From Vibrio rhizosphaerae (GTDB taxonomy: Bacteria > Pseudomonadota > Gammaproteobacteria > Enterobacterales > Vibrionaceae), in assembly GCF_024347095.1 (NCBI RefSeq), contig NZ_AP024904.1:620001-684000 (forward strand): a stretch of DNA of 64,000 bases. The letters run 5' to 3'. The position numbers were made by a program, and so were the translations under genes. Under the pieces are notes generated by a model. The model had not been told where the DNA came from and made no database searches. It saw only the letters and a list, made by a program, of their open reading frames with translations. Positions 9,359-17,014 of this stretch are shown here, in pieces; within the stretch, counting starts at the first letter, position 1, and the number at the start of each line of letters is the position of its first letter.

Positions 9359-10255
9359 TTAGCCTGCATCCAGTTGAGACCGAACCACAGACAAACATTC
9401 CTCGGCTCTACGTTTACGCCGGTCACGATGACTCAAATATGCCAATGGCACAATAATGAACAAAGCACCAATCACTAAGAAGAAATCAATTGACTCATGG
9501 AAGACCACCCAGCCCAGAATAACCGCAAACAGTAAACCGGAGTATTCGGCACTACTCACTTGGCTGGACGCGACATAGCGATAACCTTGCAGACACGCCA
9601 AGCTATATATCATTGAGCATACCGCAGATGCCGCCGCGTAAAGTAAGCCACTAAAATGCCAGGGGTCGTTTTCCCAGAACGCCAGAGCCGCCGTCAGTGG
9701 CAAGGCTGACACATGCGTAATGAGTAGCCCAAAGAACAAATTTTGGTTTTTCGGCAGCTTGCGGATCAATAAACTGTTTGTCGCCAGCAGCACAGAAAAT
9801 ACCACCGCACTGATCATCCCCCAGCTCACTTCCGAAGGGCGTAGAATAATTAACACCCCGACAAAACCAGAGCAGGCCGCAATCACGATGCCTGTGGTAA
9901 TTTTCTCCTTAAAGAAAATTCCGGCAAATAAAACAATCAGAATCGGGGCGATATAAAACACCGCATTGGCTGTTGCAAGGGGTAACTGGGACAAAGAAAT
10001 GATCAACAAAATACTCGCCAATACCCAAAGATTGCCTCTTAATACGTGTAATTTCAGGCCGACCTCCGCCTTAAAATTGATATGCTTATAGGCCAATGGC
10101 AGCAGGATCAGACAAATCATCACCAGACGCATCAACGTAAACTGATACGCTGACATACTACTGCCCGCCATCTTGATAAACACATCACACAAAGTCGCGA
10201 ACAAGTTTCCGATCACCAGAATCAAAATAGCGCTACTCACCGTTTTCCCAGACAT
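9359..10255 (-). CDS. DMT-superfamily (EamA) transporter
   Basis: 298 aa from the ATG at 10255; a TTG 10 codons upstream is a weaker alternative. About ten hydrophobic segments in two repeated EamA halves (the first includes LFATLCDVFIKMAGSS, the second GMISAVVFSVLLATNSLLI). The C-terminus is basic and cytoplasmic (SHRDRRKRR). This inner-membrane family exports or imports small metabolites such as amino acids. The gene is divergent from a LysR regulator starting 108 bp away, a common regulator-transporter pairing. Confidence 0.85.
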   Translation of the reverse strand: MSGKTVSSAILILVIGNLFATLCDVFIKMAGSSMSAYQFTLMRLVMICLILLPLAYKHINFKAEVGLKLHVLRGNLWVLASILLIISLSQLPLATANAVFYIAPILIVLFAGIFFKEKITTGIVIAACSGFVGVLIILRPSEVSWGMISAVVFSVLLATNSLLIRKLPKNQNLFFGLLITHVSALPLTAALAFWENDPWHFSGLLYAAASAVCSMIYSLACLQGYRYVASSQVSSAEYSGLLFAVILGWVVFHESIDFFLVIGALFIIVPLAYLSHRDRRKRRAEECLSVVRSQLDAG

Positions 10256-10363
10256 TTCCCCTGCCCATATCGATAAAAGCCTCAAGAATGACAGTCTAAT
10301 CTCGACTTCAGTGACGATAAAATGATATATCCTGACTTAGTATTCATTTTTTGGATAATAAAA

Positions 10364-11305
10364 ATGCTGCCACCACTAAAAGCCTTACCCGTATTTGAAG
10401 CGGTTGCCCGATTAAACAGTTTTTCGCTTGCTGCGCAGGAGCTTAATCTCAGCCAAAGTGCGGTGTCTCATCAGATCCGCGTCTTGGAAAACCACTTGGG
10501 CGAAAGTCTCTTCCACCGTCAAGGCCGTTATCTCAGCCTGACACCAGAGGGAAAACATTATCTGGATGCGATCAGCAGCTCTTTATCACAAATTGCTCAC
10601 GCAAGCAGCCTGATACGCGGGGAAAGTGAAACCAAAGTCAGAATTGCCGTCTATAGTTCTTTTGCCGTTTGCTGGTTAATGCCACGCCTGCCCGATCTGA
10701 TGAGGTTGCATCCGAATTTGGATATCAGCATCACAATGTCACACAGCTTGCTCGAACTTTCTGACAAAACAGCGGATTGTTTCATCACTACAGACCACGA
10801 AAAACGCGGGTTTGACTTTAAGCACATCTACAGAGAGCGGCTCTTTCCTGTTTGCAGCCCCGCATTTTATGAGTCGATGAAAAATGCCCTCAACATCCGC
10901 TCAGACAAAGATATGGCCGACTTGCTGAAAAAACATCCCGAGACATTGGGCGAATTCCCTCTCGCGACCTCTTTTGGTATCTACAACGAATATACCGAAG
11001 ACTGGCGCAGATGGTTTGCCGAAGCAGGCCACCCGCTCCCCGACGACCTGCAACTCCATAAATTCAGTCACTTACTGCTCGCCTATGAAGCAGCCAAATA
11101 TTCGCTTGGTATCGGTTTAATCAATGACTATATGTTTAATGAGGATAGAACCAGAGACGATCTGATCCGCCTGCCGACCCACCATATTGAAACCGGCGAC
11201 GAATTTTACTTTGCTTATAAGTATTCAAGGCGAAATGAACCGGGCATTGCGGAAGTCAAACGATGGTTAATCCATGAAGCCGCAGGGCTGCAGTCAGACG
11301 ACTGA
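10364..11305 (+). CDS. LysR-family regulator, GcvA-like
   Basis: 313 aa from the ATG at 10364, with GGATAA 8 nt upstream; a start 14 codons earlier would add a hydrophobic tail foreign to the family. The N-terminal HTH reads LPVFEAVARLNSFSLAAQEL then LSQSAVSHQIRVLE. The C-terminal effector domain begins near residue 90. The MLPPLKALPVFEAVAR opening is typical of the GcvA branch. It is divergent from the EamA transporter and probably controls it. Its last ~30 bp recur, degraded, at 13162-13196. Confidence 0.88.
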   Translation: MLPPLKALPVFEAVARLNSFSLAAQELNLSQSAVSHQIRVLENHLGESLFHRQGRYLSLTPEGKHYLDAISSSLSQIAHASSLIRGESETKVRIAVYSSFAVCWLMPRLPDLMRLHPNLDISITMSHSLLELSDKTADCFITTDHEKRGFDFKHIYRERLFPVCSPAFYESMKNALNIRSDKDMADLLKKHPETLGEFPLATSFGIYNEYTEDWRRWFAEAGHPLPDDLQLHKFSHLLLAYEAAKYSLGIGLINDYMFNEDRTRDDLIRLPTHHIETGDEFYFAYKYSRRNEPGIAEVKRWLIHEAAGLQSDD

Positions 11306-11343
11306 GGGAGGCACCCTCACGCCCTCAATGACTCCCCCGAATG

Positions 11344-11392
11344 AACAATGGATACCATTGTTACTGGTCTACGAATAATACTCATTATTCGT
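11344..11392. terminator. Two hairpins between the LysR gene and the 49-aa gene
   Basis: AACAATGG-ATA-CCATTGTT (11344-11362) is an 8-bp stem with a 3-nt loop. ACGAATAAT-ACTC-ATTATTCGT (11371-11392) is a 9-bp stem overlapping the stop codon of the minus-strand small gene. They sit between convergent genes, so a termination role is likely, though there is no long T tract. Confidence 0.45.
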
Positions 11393-11534
11393 CAATTATC
11401 TTAAAGCACCACTCATTCTCCTTGCGCTGAATGAACTCTATTTTTTCATGCAGAAGAATTGTTTTCAAAATCTCGGAGAGACGTTGGTTGATCTCTTCAT
11501 TCGATGTATATGTCTTATCGTCTTCAATAATCAT
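11385..11534 (-). CDS. 49-aa acidic protein, third gene of lipoprotein cassette
   Basis: Translates as MIIEDDKTYTSNEEINQ... ending CFKIIDE, 49 aa. An AGGAG site lies 10 nt upstream of the ATG at 11534. An in-frame ATG at 11543 is too close to that site. The gene starts 13 bp after the stop of the upstream lipoprotein gene, so translation as part of that operon is plausible. No signal peptide or known domain. It is charged, with one Trp and one Cys near the end, and resembles a small soluble partner protein. Function is unknown. Confidence 0.55.
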   Translation of the reverse strand: MIIEDDKTYTSNEEINQRLSEILKTILLHEKIEFIQRKENEWCFKIIDE

Positions 11535-11547
11535 AATATGCATTCTC

Positions 11548-12489
11548 CTATTGAGTCATGATTAGACTATTGTTTACATAATGAAGCATTTCTATCACTG
11601 ACTCGTGGTTTGAAAGTTTTTCTCTACCGCTTGCCAATCTTGGGGAATAGTCAACTATTGCAGCTAACATGGCTTCTTTTTCCTCAGCTGTATCGATTAA
11701 TTCTTCTGATAAAATAGCTTTACGGCAGACACGAATCGATTCATCTAATCGACTTAAATATGTCGTGATATTCTTAAATGATTTGTTTTCGCTAAATTTT
11801 TCAGCTTTATGGTTTACCTTTTTTTTCCCATTAACATCATCAATATAGTAATAAATAAATTTTTTCCTGTATTCTCCACGATCAAGTGCATCGACTTTCT
11901 GTTTAATTCTCATCGCTTCATGATCACCTGATTCAGCAGCCTTTTTTAAAATACTGTAAATATCAACCAAATAGGCATATCGTGATAAATCATGATCATG
12001 GAGACCCAAGTCGATGCCTGACCCGACAGGATATCCGGATAGCGCACTCGTCACACCCGGTAATTTTGCGAGAGATTCTGCAGCAAGACCAGTGGCAAAC
12101 CATTGAGATGCAGCAGCTCCGGTCCCGCCACCCGTCGCGCCAAAATTCATCTTGGCCAATACAGAATGAGGAAGGGTCTCTGAGCCTTTCGGTACTGCAA
12201 CCCCCGCAGGTGTTAATACGATATGTGTATTGCCATTTTGGGGTTTCGATAGCGTATTCGGAACTTCGGCTTTCGAATCACTGGAATAGAAGTAATAATT
12301 GGGTATCAAGGGATCGATGACTCCCTCCTGACGTTTATAACCCAGTACAAATTTTGCAGGTGTTCCAGAGGAAGGTTCAGAGCCAACCTCTAACCCGATG
12401 GTTGTATTGGTAAAAAAAACCAAATGCTGATTTGAAGCACAGGCAGTTAATATTCCAGAAAGAAGTAATACACAGAGTTCACCTTTCAT
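11548..12489 (-). CDS. Lipoprotein of unknown function (313 aa)
   Basis: A lipoprotein signal sequence ends LLSGILTACAS (lipobox TAC, acylated Cys at residue 17). The mature part has a beta-type N-terminal region (FTNTTIGLEVG, then FVLGYKRQEG) and a glycine/alanine-rich middle with GATGGGTGAAAS. The C-terminal half is charged and helical, with YYYIDD and KKKVNHKAEKFSENKS. It lies between two other minus-strand genes with 22-bp and 13-bp gaps. The upstream gene is also a lipoprotein and shares the phrase (V/L)xxGLGY/LGY. No function is recognised; membrane-associated by inference. Confidence 0.7.
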   Translation of the reverse strand: MKGELCVLLLSGILTACASNQHLVFFTNTTIGLEVGSEPSSGTPAKFVLGYKRQEGVIDPLIPNYYFYSSDSKAEVPNTLSKPQNGNTHIVLTPAGVAVPKGSETLPHSVLAKMNFGATGGGTGAAASQWFATGLAAESLAKLPGVTSALSGYPVGSGIDLGLHDHDLSRYAYLVDIYSILKKAAESGDHEAMRIKQKVDALDRGEYRKKFIYYYIDDVNGKKKVNHKAEKFSENKSFKNITTYLSRLDESIRVCRKAILSEELIDTAEEKEAMLAAIVDYSPRLASGREKLSNHESVIEMLHYVNNSLIMTQ

Positions 12490-12511
12490 AATAACCCCCT
12501 AATAATATGAT

Positions 12512-12829
12512 TTATTTAAAGGTGACACTTCCTTCTGATCTCTTTTTATCGACTACAAAAATTTCACCTATTTTACTTTCACAATGACTTGACAGTTTTT
12601 CATCGATTTCCATTTTTTTGTTACTAAAATAACCCAAACCAAATGTGACTACGCCAATTTTTATGCCACTGCCTTCAAGCGATGAATAAATACAGCCAGG
12701 TGTCTGTTTATTTTCATAATTAAATGCTCCCAAATAGACATCACCATCATATATAACCAAATATTTATGGGAACATCCGCTCAGTAGCACGAATAACGCG
12801 AATAACAAAGATTTACCCACAAATACCAT
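12512..12829 (-). CDS. Small lipoprotein of unknown function (105 aa)
   Basis: The signal sequence LLFALFVLLSGCSHK has a clear LSGC lipobox, giving acylation at Cys19. The short mature part has two further cysteines (TPGC and SSHC) and beta-type segments. It is the first gene of a three-gene minus-strand unit (12829 to 11385) with small gaps. Codon use and AT content are shifted relative to the neighbouring housekeeping genes, which hints at acquisition. Family unknown. Confidence 0.68.
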   Translation of the reverse strand: MVFVGKSLLFALFVLLSGCSHKYLVIYDGDVYLGAFNYENKQTPGCIYSSLEGSGIKIGVVTFGLGYFSNKKMEIDEKLSSHCESKIGEIFVVDKKRSEGSVTFK

Positions 12830-13040
12830 TATCTTTTACCTAAATAAATCAGCATAAAAATGCGAATGCATAATATAAAATTAGTTGCAATGGGTGGGTG
12901 TGAGCATATTTTTTTTACAAACTGACATTATTATCACAAAGCCGACACTGAATATGACATCCCTTTCAATCAAAACATTGTCTGTCTAACAAAAATATCG
13001 AATCTATCGCTCAATATCTCTGTCAGAGAACGAGCCCTAT

Positions 13041-13172
13041 CATTGGATGGCAAACAAAAGCTTTTGGCCATTCACCGGCCAAAAGCTTTCGTGACGACAT
13101 GACAAGGAATGTCTCGTGTGCGCAAGCTTCACGAACAAAATCATGATGATAACGAATCAGAATGAAGCCGCA
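13041..13172 (-). pseudogene. Remnant of the 3' end of an ABC-F gene with its terminator
   Basis: On the minus strand this stretch aligns with the last ~70 bp of the intact ABC-F gene and its terminator (14978-15113). It reads GFILIRYHHDFVREA where the intact gene has GFILISHDHDFARES, but the stop codon is lost. The following hairpin is also shared: AAAGCTTTTGGCC (13057-13069), a 7-nt loop, then the exact complement to 13089. By eye about three quarters of bases match. It is too short to encode anything and is a decayed duplicate. Confidence 0.7.
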
Positions 13173-13196
13173 GGTTGCAGTCATACGACGGAGGGA
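13162..13196 (+). repeat. Degenerate direct repeat of the LysR gene 3' end
   Basis: ATGAAGCCGCAGG-TGCAGTCA-ACGAC-GAGGGA is found here and at 11274-11310, where it encodes the last residues of the LysR protein (HEAAGLQSDD) and its stop. The two copies differ by a few substitutions and two small indels. They bracket the lipoprotein unit and the ABC-F remnant. Confidence 0.6.
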
Positions 13197-13199
13197 ACG

Positions 13200-13601
13200 T
13201 TATTTTTTATATCGGTGATATAAAGCCTCGACCGAGTATTCAAACAGTTCTTTAATATGATGCTTTGCCTCTGCAATCGAAACCACTTCAAAATCAGCCG
13301 ACACCGATTTGCGGCCAAATATCCGCATCACACCGCGTTGATAAACCACATCTAAATCTAAAAACCCGCGATCAGTTTCTACCGGGGTAAATTGATAACT
13401 GGCATATTGCCCCTCAGCATCGCCAAGAATAAAAAAGAAACCACCGCCTTCACCAAGCGTCTCAAATAGCGCCAATTCCTGAGCCCAAGGATAGTTATCA
13501 ATGACTTCGCAAGCTTCACGATGAGATTTCAACGTTCTTTCATGATCCACCAGCTCGGTTCCGCCTTCACGATGTTGATAAAAAACTTTTACTATACTCA
13601 C
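13200..13601 (-). CDS. Uncharacterised 133-aa protein
   Basis: Starts with GTG at 13601, which overlaps the TGA stop of the upstream small ORF (GTGA), suggesting translational coupling. The protein is soluble with alternating beta-strand-like segments (LALFETLGEGGGFFFILGDAEG, DRGFLDLDVVYQRG) and a helical, basic C-terminus (ALYHRYKK). No signal peptide or transmembrane segment. It is compatible in size and style with small immunity or stress proteins, but no family is recognised. Confidence 0.6.
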   Translation of the reverse strand: MSIVKVFYQHREGGTELVDHERTLKSHREACEVIDNYPWAQELALFETLGEGGGFFFILGDAEGQYASYQFTPVETDRGFLDLDVVYQRGVMRIFGRKSVSADFEVVSIAEAKHHIKELFEYSVEALYHRYKK

Positions 13602-13759
13602 AGAATAAAACCTTCCCTATTCAGACTGATAAATGCCAGAAATGGCCTCAATGACAATTCCCGCTCAGTCATATCACAATATAAATTTGGGGAAAAGTAA
13701 TCACTCTCATAGTTTGGCATGTCATTCCATTTCTCCCACAAATCACTTCTTAGAAACAT
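13598..13759 (-). CDS. Possible small protein or gene remnant upstream of the 133-aa gene
   Basis: 53 aa from the ATG at 13759 (a TTG start at 13783 would give 61 aa). It reads MFLRSDLWEKWNDMPNYESD and ends LNREGFIL. No good ribosome-binding site is seen, but the 4-bp stop/start overlap with the following GTG gene is typical of real operons. It may be a genuine small gene or the tail of a truncated larger one. Confidence 0.35.
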   Translation of the reverse strand: MFLRSDLWEKWNDMPNYESDYFSPNLYCDMTERELSLRPFLAFISLNREGFIL

Positions 13760-13878
13760 CCGGACAGCGCCCCAACAAGTCAAAAGCAGACCGTACAGGC
13801 CCGATTTTATGACTTTTGAATATGTTGATATATCTGATACTCTGCTATAAATTTTTGATTACAATAAGTCAGTTATTT

Positions 13879-14970
13879 ATGGAATTACATTTATCTCTTG
13901 AACAAAAAAACTATTCCCTCGGAGACATCTTGAGAGGAAAGGTTGAGATTACACTCAATTCGCCAAAAACATTTTACGAAATTTATGTTAACTGCTATTG
14001 CGAATTACGGAGTCGCTATACTCACGAAAAATTCGAGTCATATAAAATCGTCCTTCGCTCCGATGAGTCTCCCCTACCGGCAGGCAAACACAGCTTTTCT
14101 TTTGAGTTTGAGGTGAATACCTATCCGATCAGCTGGCAAGGCGAGAATTTATCGACCAACTGGTACGTCATGGCATATGCAGATATTCCCCTCGGGCGGG
14201 ATAAAAAAGTCATCAGAGGCATCACGATTGATTATGCACCATCAGAAAAATCAATCCCCTTCAATCCGGTTTTCGTGGCGGATAACCTCTTGGGAGGCGT
14301 GCGTCAATATGATATTTTCCACAAAAAATCCAATCAGTTATTCCGCCGCATCTTACCCGAAGAAGTCAAAGTCTATCAAGGAGAAGGCAATCATGAGTCA
14401 TTTAAGCCTCATATTCGCTTAACACTATTTTCAATTTTTTTAAGTTTGTTGGCTATCCCCAGTCTATGGGCGCACTCCACCTTAGGTTGGATATGTATTG
14501 CCTTGTGGTTATTTTTCGTCCCTAAAACCTATTTTTACTATCGAAAGGAATTAGAACGCACTCGCTGTGGCCCTCTATCCGTCATCGTGGAAAAGCAAGA
14601 CTTTAAACGTGGGCAAACCATCAATATCCAATACAATTTATCGCCTAAAAAAGCGGTGAACATTAAAAAATTCACGGTTCAACTCGAAATAATGGAAGTG
14701 TTTTACAAACGATATAACGATTATGACGATCGGAACAAAATGAAAATTGTCACTCACACGATCCCCATTCAAGAGATCATGAGTCGGGAAGATTTCATCC
14801 TGAAGCCCGGCGAATATCATGAACAAACGCTGGCGATTCCTTTACCACCGGATCTGATGCACAAAGTGCATACAGAGTGCCATCAAATATTGCCTCAGAT
14901 AGGCCTGCACCTAGAAACAAAGCACGGTAATACCATCAGTGCATCGTTACCACTCAACATCACACCTTAG
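13879..14970 (+). CDS. Arrestin-like domain membrane protein
   Basis: 363 aa from the ATG at 13879, where the family-like opening MELHLSLEQKNYSLGDILRG begins; an upstream start would add 21 hydrophobic residues with no ribosome-binding site. The first ~150 residues resemble an arrestin N-terminal beta-sandwich (the KNYSLGDxLxG pattern, then LPAGKHSFSFEF). Two adjacent hydrophobic segments lie around residues 185-225, followed by a second beta-sandwich starting GQTINIQYNLSP. Similar bacterial proteins are uncharacterised. It converges on the ABC-F gene and shares its terminator. Confidence 0.65.
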   Translation: MELHLSLEQKNYSLGDILRGKVEITLNSPKTFYEIYVNCYCELRSRYTHEKFESYKIVLRSDESPLPAGKHSFSFEFEVNTYPISWQGENLSTNWYVMAYADIPLGRDKKVIRGITIDYAPSEKSIPFNPVFVADNLLGGVRQYDIFHKKSNQLFRRILPEEVKVYQGEGNHESFKPHIRLTLFSIFLSLLAIPSLWAHSTLGWICIALWLFFVPKTYFYYRKELERTRCGPLSVIVEKQDFKRGQTINIQYNLSPKKAVNIKKFTVQLEIMEVFYKRYNDYDDRNKMKIVTHTIPIQEIMSREDFILKPGEYHEQTLAIPLPPDLMHKVHTECHQILPQIGLHLETKHGNTISASLPLNITP

Positions 14971-14991
14971 GTTCTTTCATTTGATGACAAA

Positions 14992-15031
14992 CAAAAGGCT
15001 TTTGGCCTCATTCACCGACCAAAGCCTTTTG
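14992..15031. terminator. Bidirectional terminator, arrestin-like gene / ABC-F gene
   Basis: CAAAAGGCTTTTGG pairs with CCAAAGCCTTTTG across about 13 nt, with a single bulged T. It lies between convergent genes. The hairpin at 13057-13089 is its diverged duplicate. Confidence 0.7.
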
Positions 15032-15039
15032 TGATAACA

Positions 15040-16608
15040 TTACAAAGAAATATCTCGCTGTACGCCTGATTCACGAGCAAAATCATGATCATGACTAATC
15101 AGAATGAAACCGCCACGATAGTTGCACAAAGCTTGTGCCAAGATGACTTTTGATTCGAGATCGAGGTGATTATCAGGCTCATCAAGTAATAACAAAGGTT
15201 GTTCAGGTTGATGGCTGACGATCAACATCGCTAACTTCATTTTCTCGCCGCCACTCAGCGTATAACCCAAACGAAAAACACTGTCACGACGAAAACCAAT
15301 CCCGGCCAGCAATGTTCTGGCATCGCTTTCTTTGAGCCCACCACACTGTTGCATCAAATTATCCATTATCGATAACTTGGGTTGAACCGTCCCAAAATGC
15401 TGATCAAGATAATACAATGGCGTGTTCAAACGCAGTTCCCCTTGTTGAAGAGCAACCTCGCCGAATAACGTTTTCAACAACGTTGATTTCCCACTGCCAT
15501 TGTTACCTGTCAGATGAATCTTTTCATTGGCACAGACTTGGAACGAGATGGGCTGAGTCCGGCCAAACGACAATACACCGTCAAGCATCGAAACCACCTT
15601 ACCTGCGTGGCTTTGGCTATCTTCAAGATAGAGCTTTTGCCCTTTCAGTTGCTCTTTTCTCACCTTTAATAACTGCGTTTTATTTTGGAGGTGAGCCTGA
15701 CGAAGTTGCTCGTTTTTACTGCGACTTGAACCACTTGCGGTGGCTTTATCTTTTTTCGCATCGAGCAAGCTTTTTCCGTGGCTACCTGTCTGACGTAATT
15801 TGTTCCCTTGCGCCGCTCTTTGCTCTGCCTTTTCTCGATTGCGCTGAGCTTGTACTGCCAGCTTTTTTCTCTGTTTATCCACGCTTGCGAGCTGCCGCTC
15901 TACTGCTTGCAACTCGGTACGTTTCTGTTCAGCGTAAACATCGTAGTTACCACCAAATACTTGTAATCCAAGCCCGGACAGCTCCCAAATTTCTTCCATG
16001 TCACGCAGCAGTACCCGGTCATGACTAATGAGTAAAATCGCACCGTTGAACGCTCGCATCGATGCCAACAACCATTGCTTGGCCTGAACATCAAGATGGT
16101 TAGACGGTTCATCGAGAATCAGCAGCTCAACGTCACTGACAAAAATCTGCCAAAGCTGTAGTCGCGCTAATTGTCCCCCACTCAAACGGGCGCAGGGAAA
16201 GTCGGCATCTGGTGGTAATCCCAGCACTTCAAGTTGCTGAATGAGTTGTATGGGTAAATCCCACTGATCCCCAATCACATCAAACCAATGTTCTGAACAA
16301 TCGCCGGCTTCAACCTGCTTTAACGCTTCAAGTATATGGTGTTTGCCCAAGAACTGCGCAATAGAAAGCTCACCGGATAGTAAATCCGACGGTTGCTGAC
16401 GATACACTAAAAATGACTTGGGTAACGTCACCGTTCCACTCGATGGCTGTTGTTCGCCACTTAAAATTGAAGCGAGTATCGATTTACCCACCCCATTGCG
16501 ACCAACCAAGCCGACACGATTTTTAATCATGGAACATGATAATTGTTGAAACAGCTTTTCACCGTTATCAAATTGATGACTGATGTTGTAAGCCTGTAAT
16601 ACTGGCAT
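15040..16608 (-). CDS. ABC-F family ATPase
   Basis: 522 aa from the ATG at 16608, which has AGGAGG 6-7 nt upstream; a start 9 codons earlier spans that site. Two ABC domains sit on one chain without membrane segments. First: Walker A GRNGVGKS (36-43), LSGGQ, and LLILDEPSNHLD. A charged, Arg/Lys/Gln-rich linker follows. Second: Walker A GNNGSGKST, LSGGEKMKLAM and LLLLDEPDNHLD. ABC-F proteins act on ribosomes in translation control or drug protection, and which applies here is unknown. A duplicate of its 3' end lies at 13041-13172. Confidence 0.88.
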   Translation of the reverse strand: MPVLQAYNISHQFDNGEKLFQQLSCSMIKNRVGLVGRNGVGKSILASILSGEQQPSSGTVTLPKSFLVYRQQPSDLLSGELSIAQFLGKHHILEALKQVEAGDCSEHWFDVIGDQWDLPIQLIQQLEVLGLPPDADFPCARLSGGQLARLQLWQIFVSDVELLILDEPSNHLDVQAKQWLLASMRAFNGAILLISHDRVLLRDMEEIWELSGLGLQVFGGNYDVYAEQKRTELQAVERQLASVDKQRKKLAVQAQRNREKAEQRAAQGNKLRQTGSHGKSLLDAKKDKATASGSSRSKNEQLRQAHLQNKTQLLKVRKEQLKGQKLYLEDSQSHAGKVVSMLDGVLSFGRTQPISFQVCANEKIHLTGNNGSGKSTLLKTLFGEVALQQGELRLNTPLYYLDQHFGTVQPKLSIMDNLMQQCGGLKESDARTLLAGIGFRRDSVFRLGYTLSGGEKMKLAMLIVSHQPEQPLLLLDEPDNHLDLESKVILAQALCNYRGGFILISHDHDFARESGVQRDISL

Positions 16609-17014
16609 AGTTGCCTCCTGTAATGACAGGGACATCAGCCGTAGCTAGACAGTGACAAAGGATGACATCAATACAAATACCCAGTAAATACACGCGATTA
16701 TCCGAGCAATTAGAGATTCAAAATGTATTTGTAAAGAAATATCGGAAAGTGAGCTACGCCGACTAACCCTGTAGATCCAAAAATAAAATGAGTAATGGAT
16801 GACAGGTTTAGTTGTTCATATTGGCGTAATCTCCTCAAGAAGTGATGGGGAAAAGATACTGGATTCATACTCGTTTCGTCAAGGAACAGCGGCCTGAAAA
16901 GGCAAACTCAGGTTGAAATTGCGAGCTGTCTTTAAACTTTACTCAACGTAAAATCATCGATTCGAACCGATAAAAGGCTACCCGCGGGTAGCCTTTGGTT
17001 TAGTTGTGCCTTTT
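16609..17014. other. Intergenic region: ABC-F leader and GH9 terminator
   Basis: 406 bp. On the minus strand the ABC-F upstream region holds a possible mini-ORF (MNN-stop, 16819-16808) preceded by GAGGAG at 16831-16836. The GH9 terminator lies at 16973-16996. No other gene is visible. Confidence 0.4.
16973..16996 (-). terminator. Terminator of the secreted GH9 gene
   Basis: AAAGGCTACC-CGCG-GGTAGCCTTT is a perfect 24-bp palindrome, followed on the minus strand by TTAT. It lies 18 bp past the GH9 stop codon. Confidence 0.8.

Larger units (their letters stand above)
12830..13199. other. Intergenic region made partly of gene remnants
   Basis: 370 bp without an intact gene. 12830-13030 is AT-rich and presumably holds the promoter of the lipoprotein unit. 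13041-13172 is a decayed copy of the end of an ABC-F gene, and 13162-13196 resembles the end of the LysR gene at 11274-11310. Both are described separately. Confidence 0.6.
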
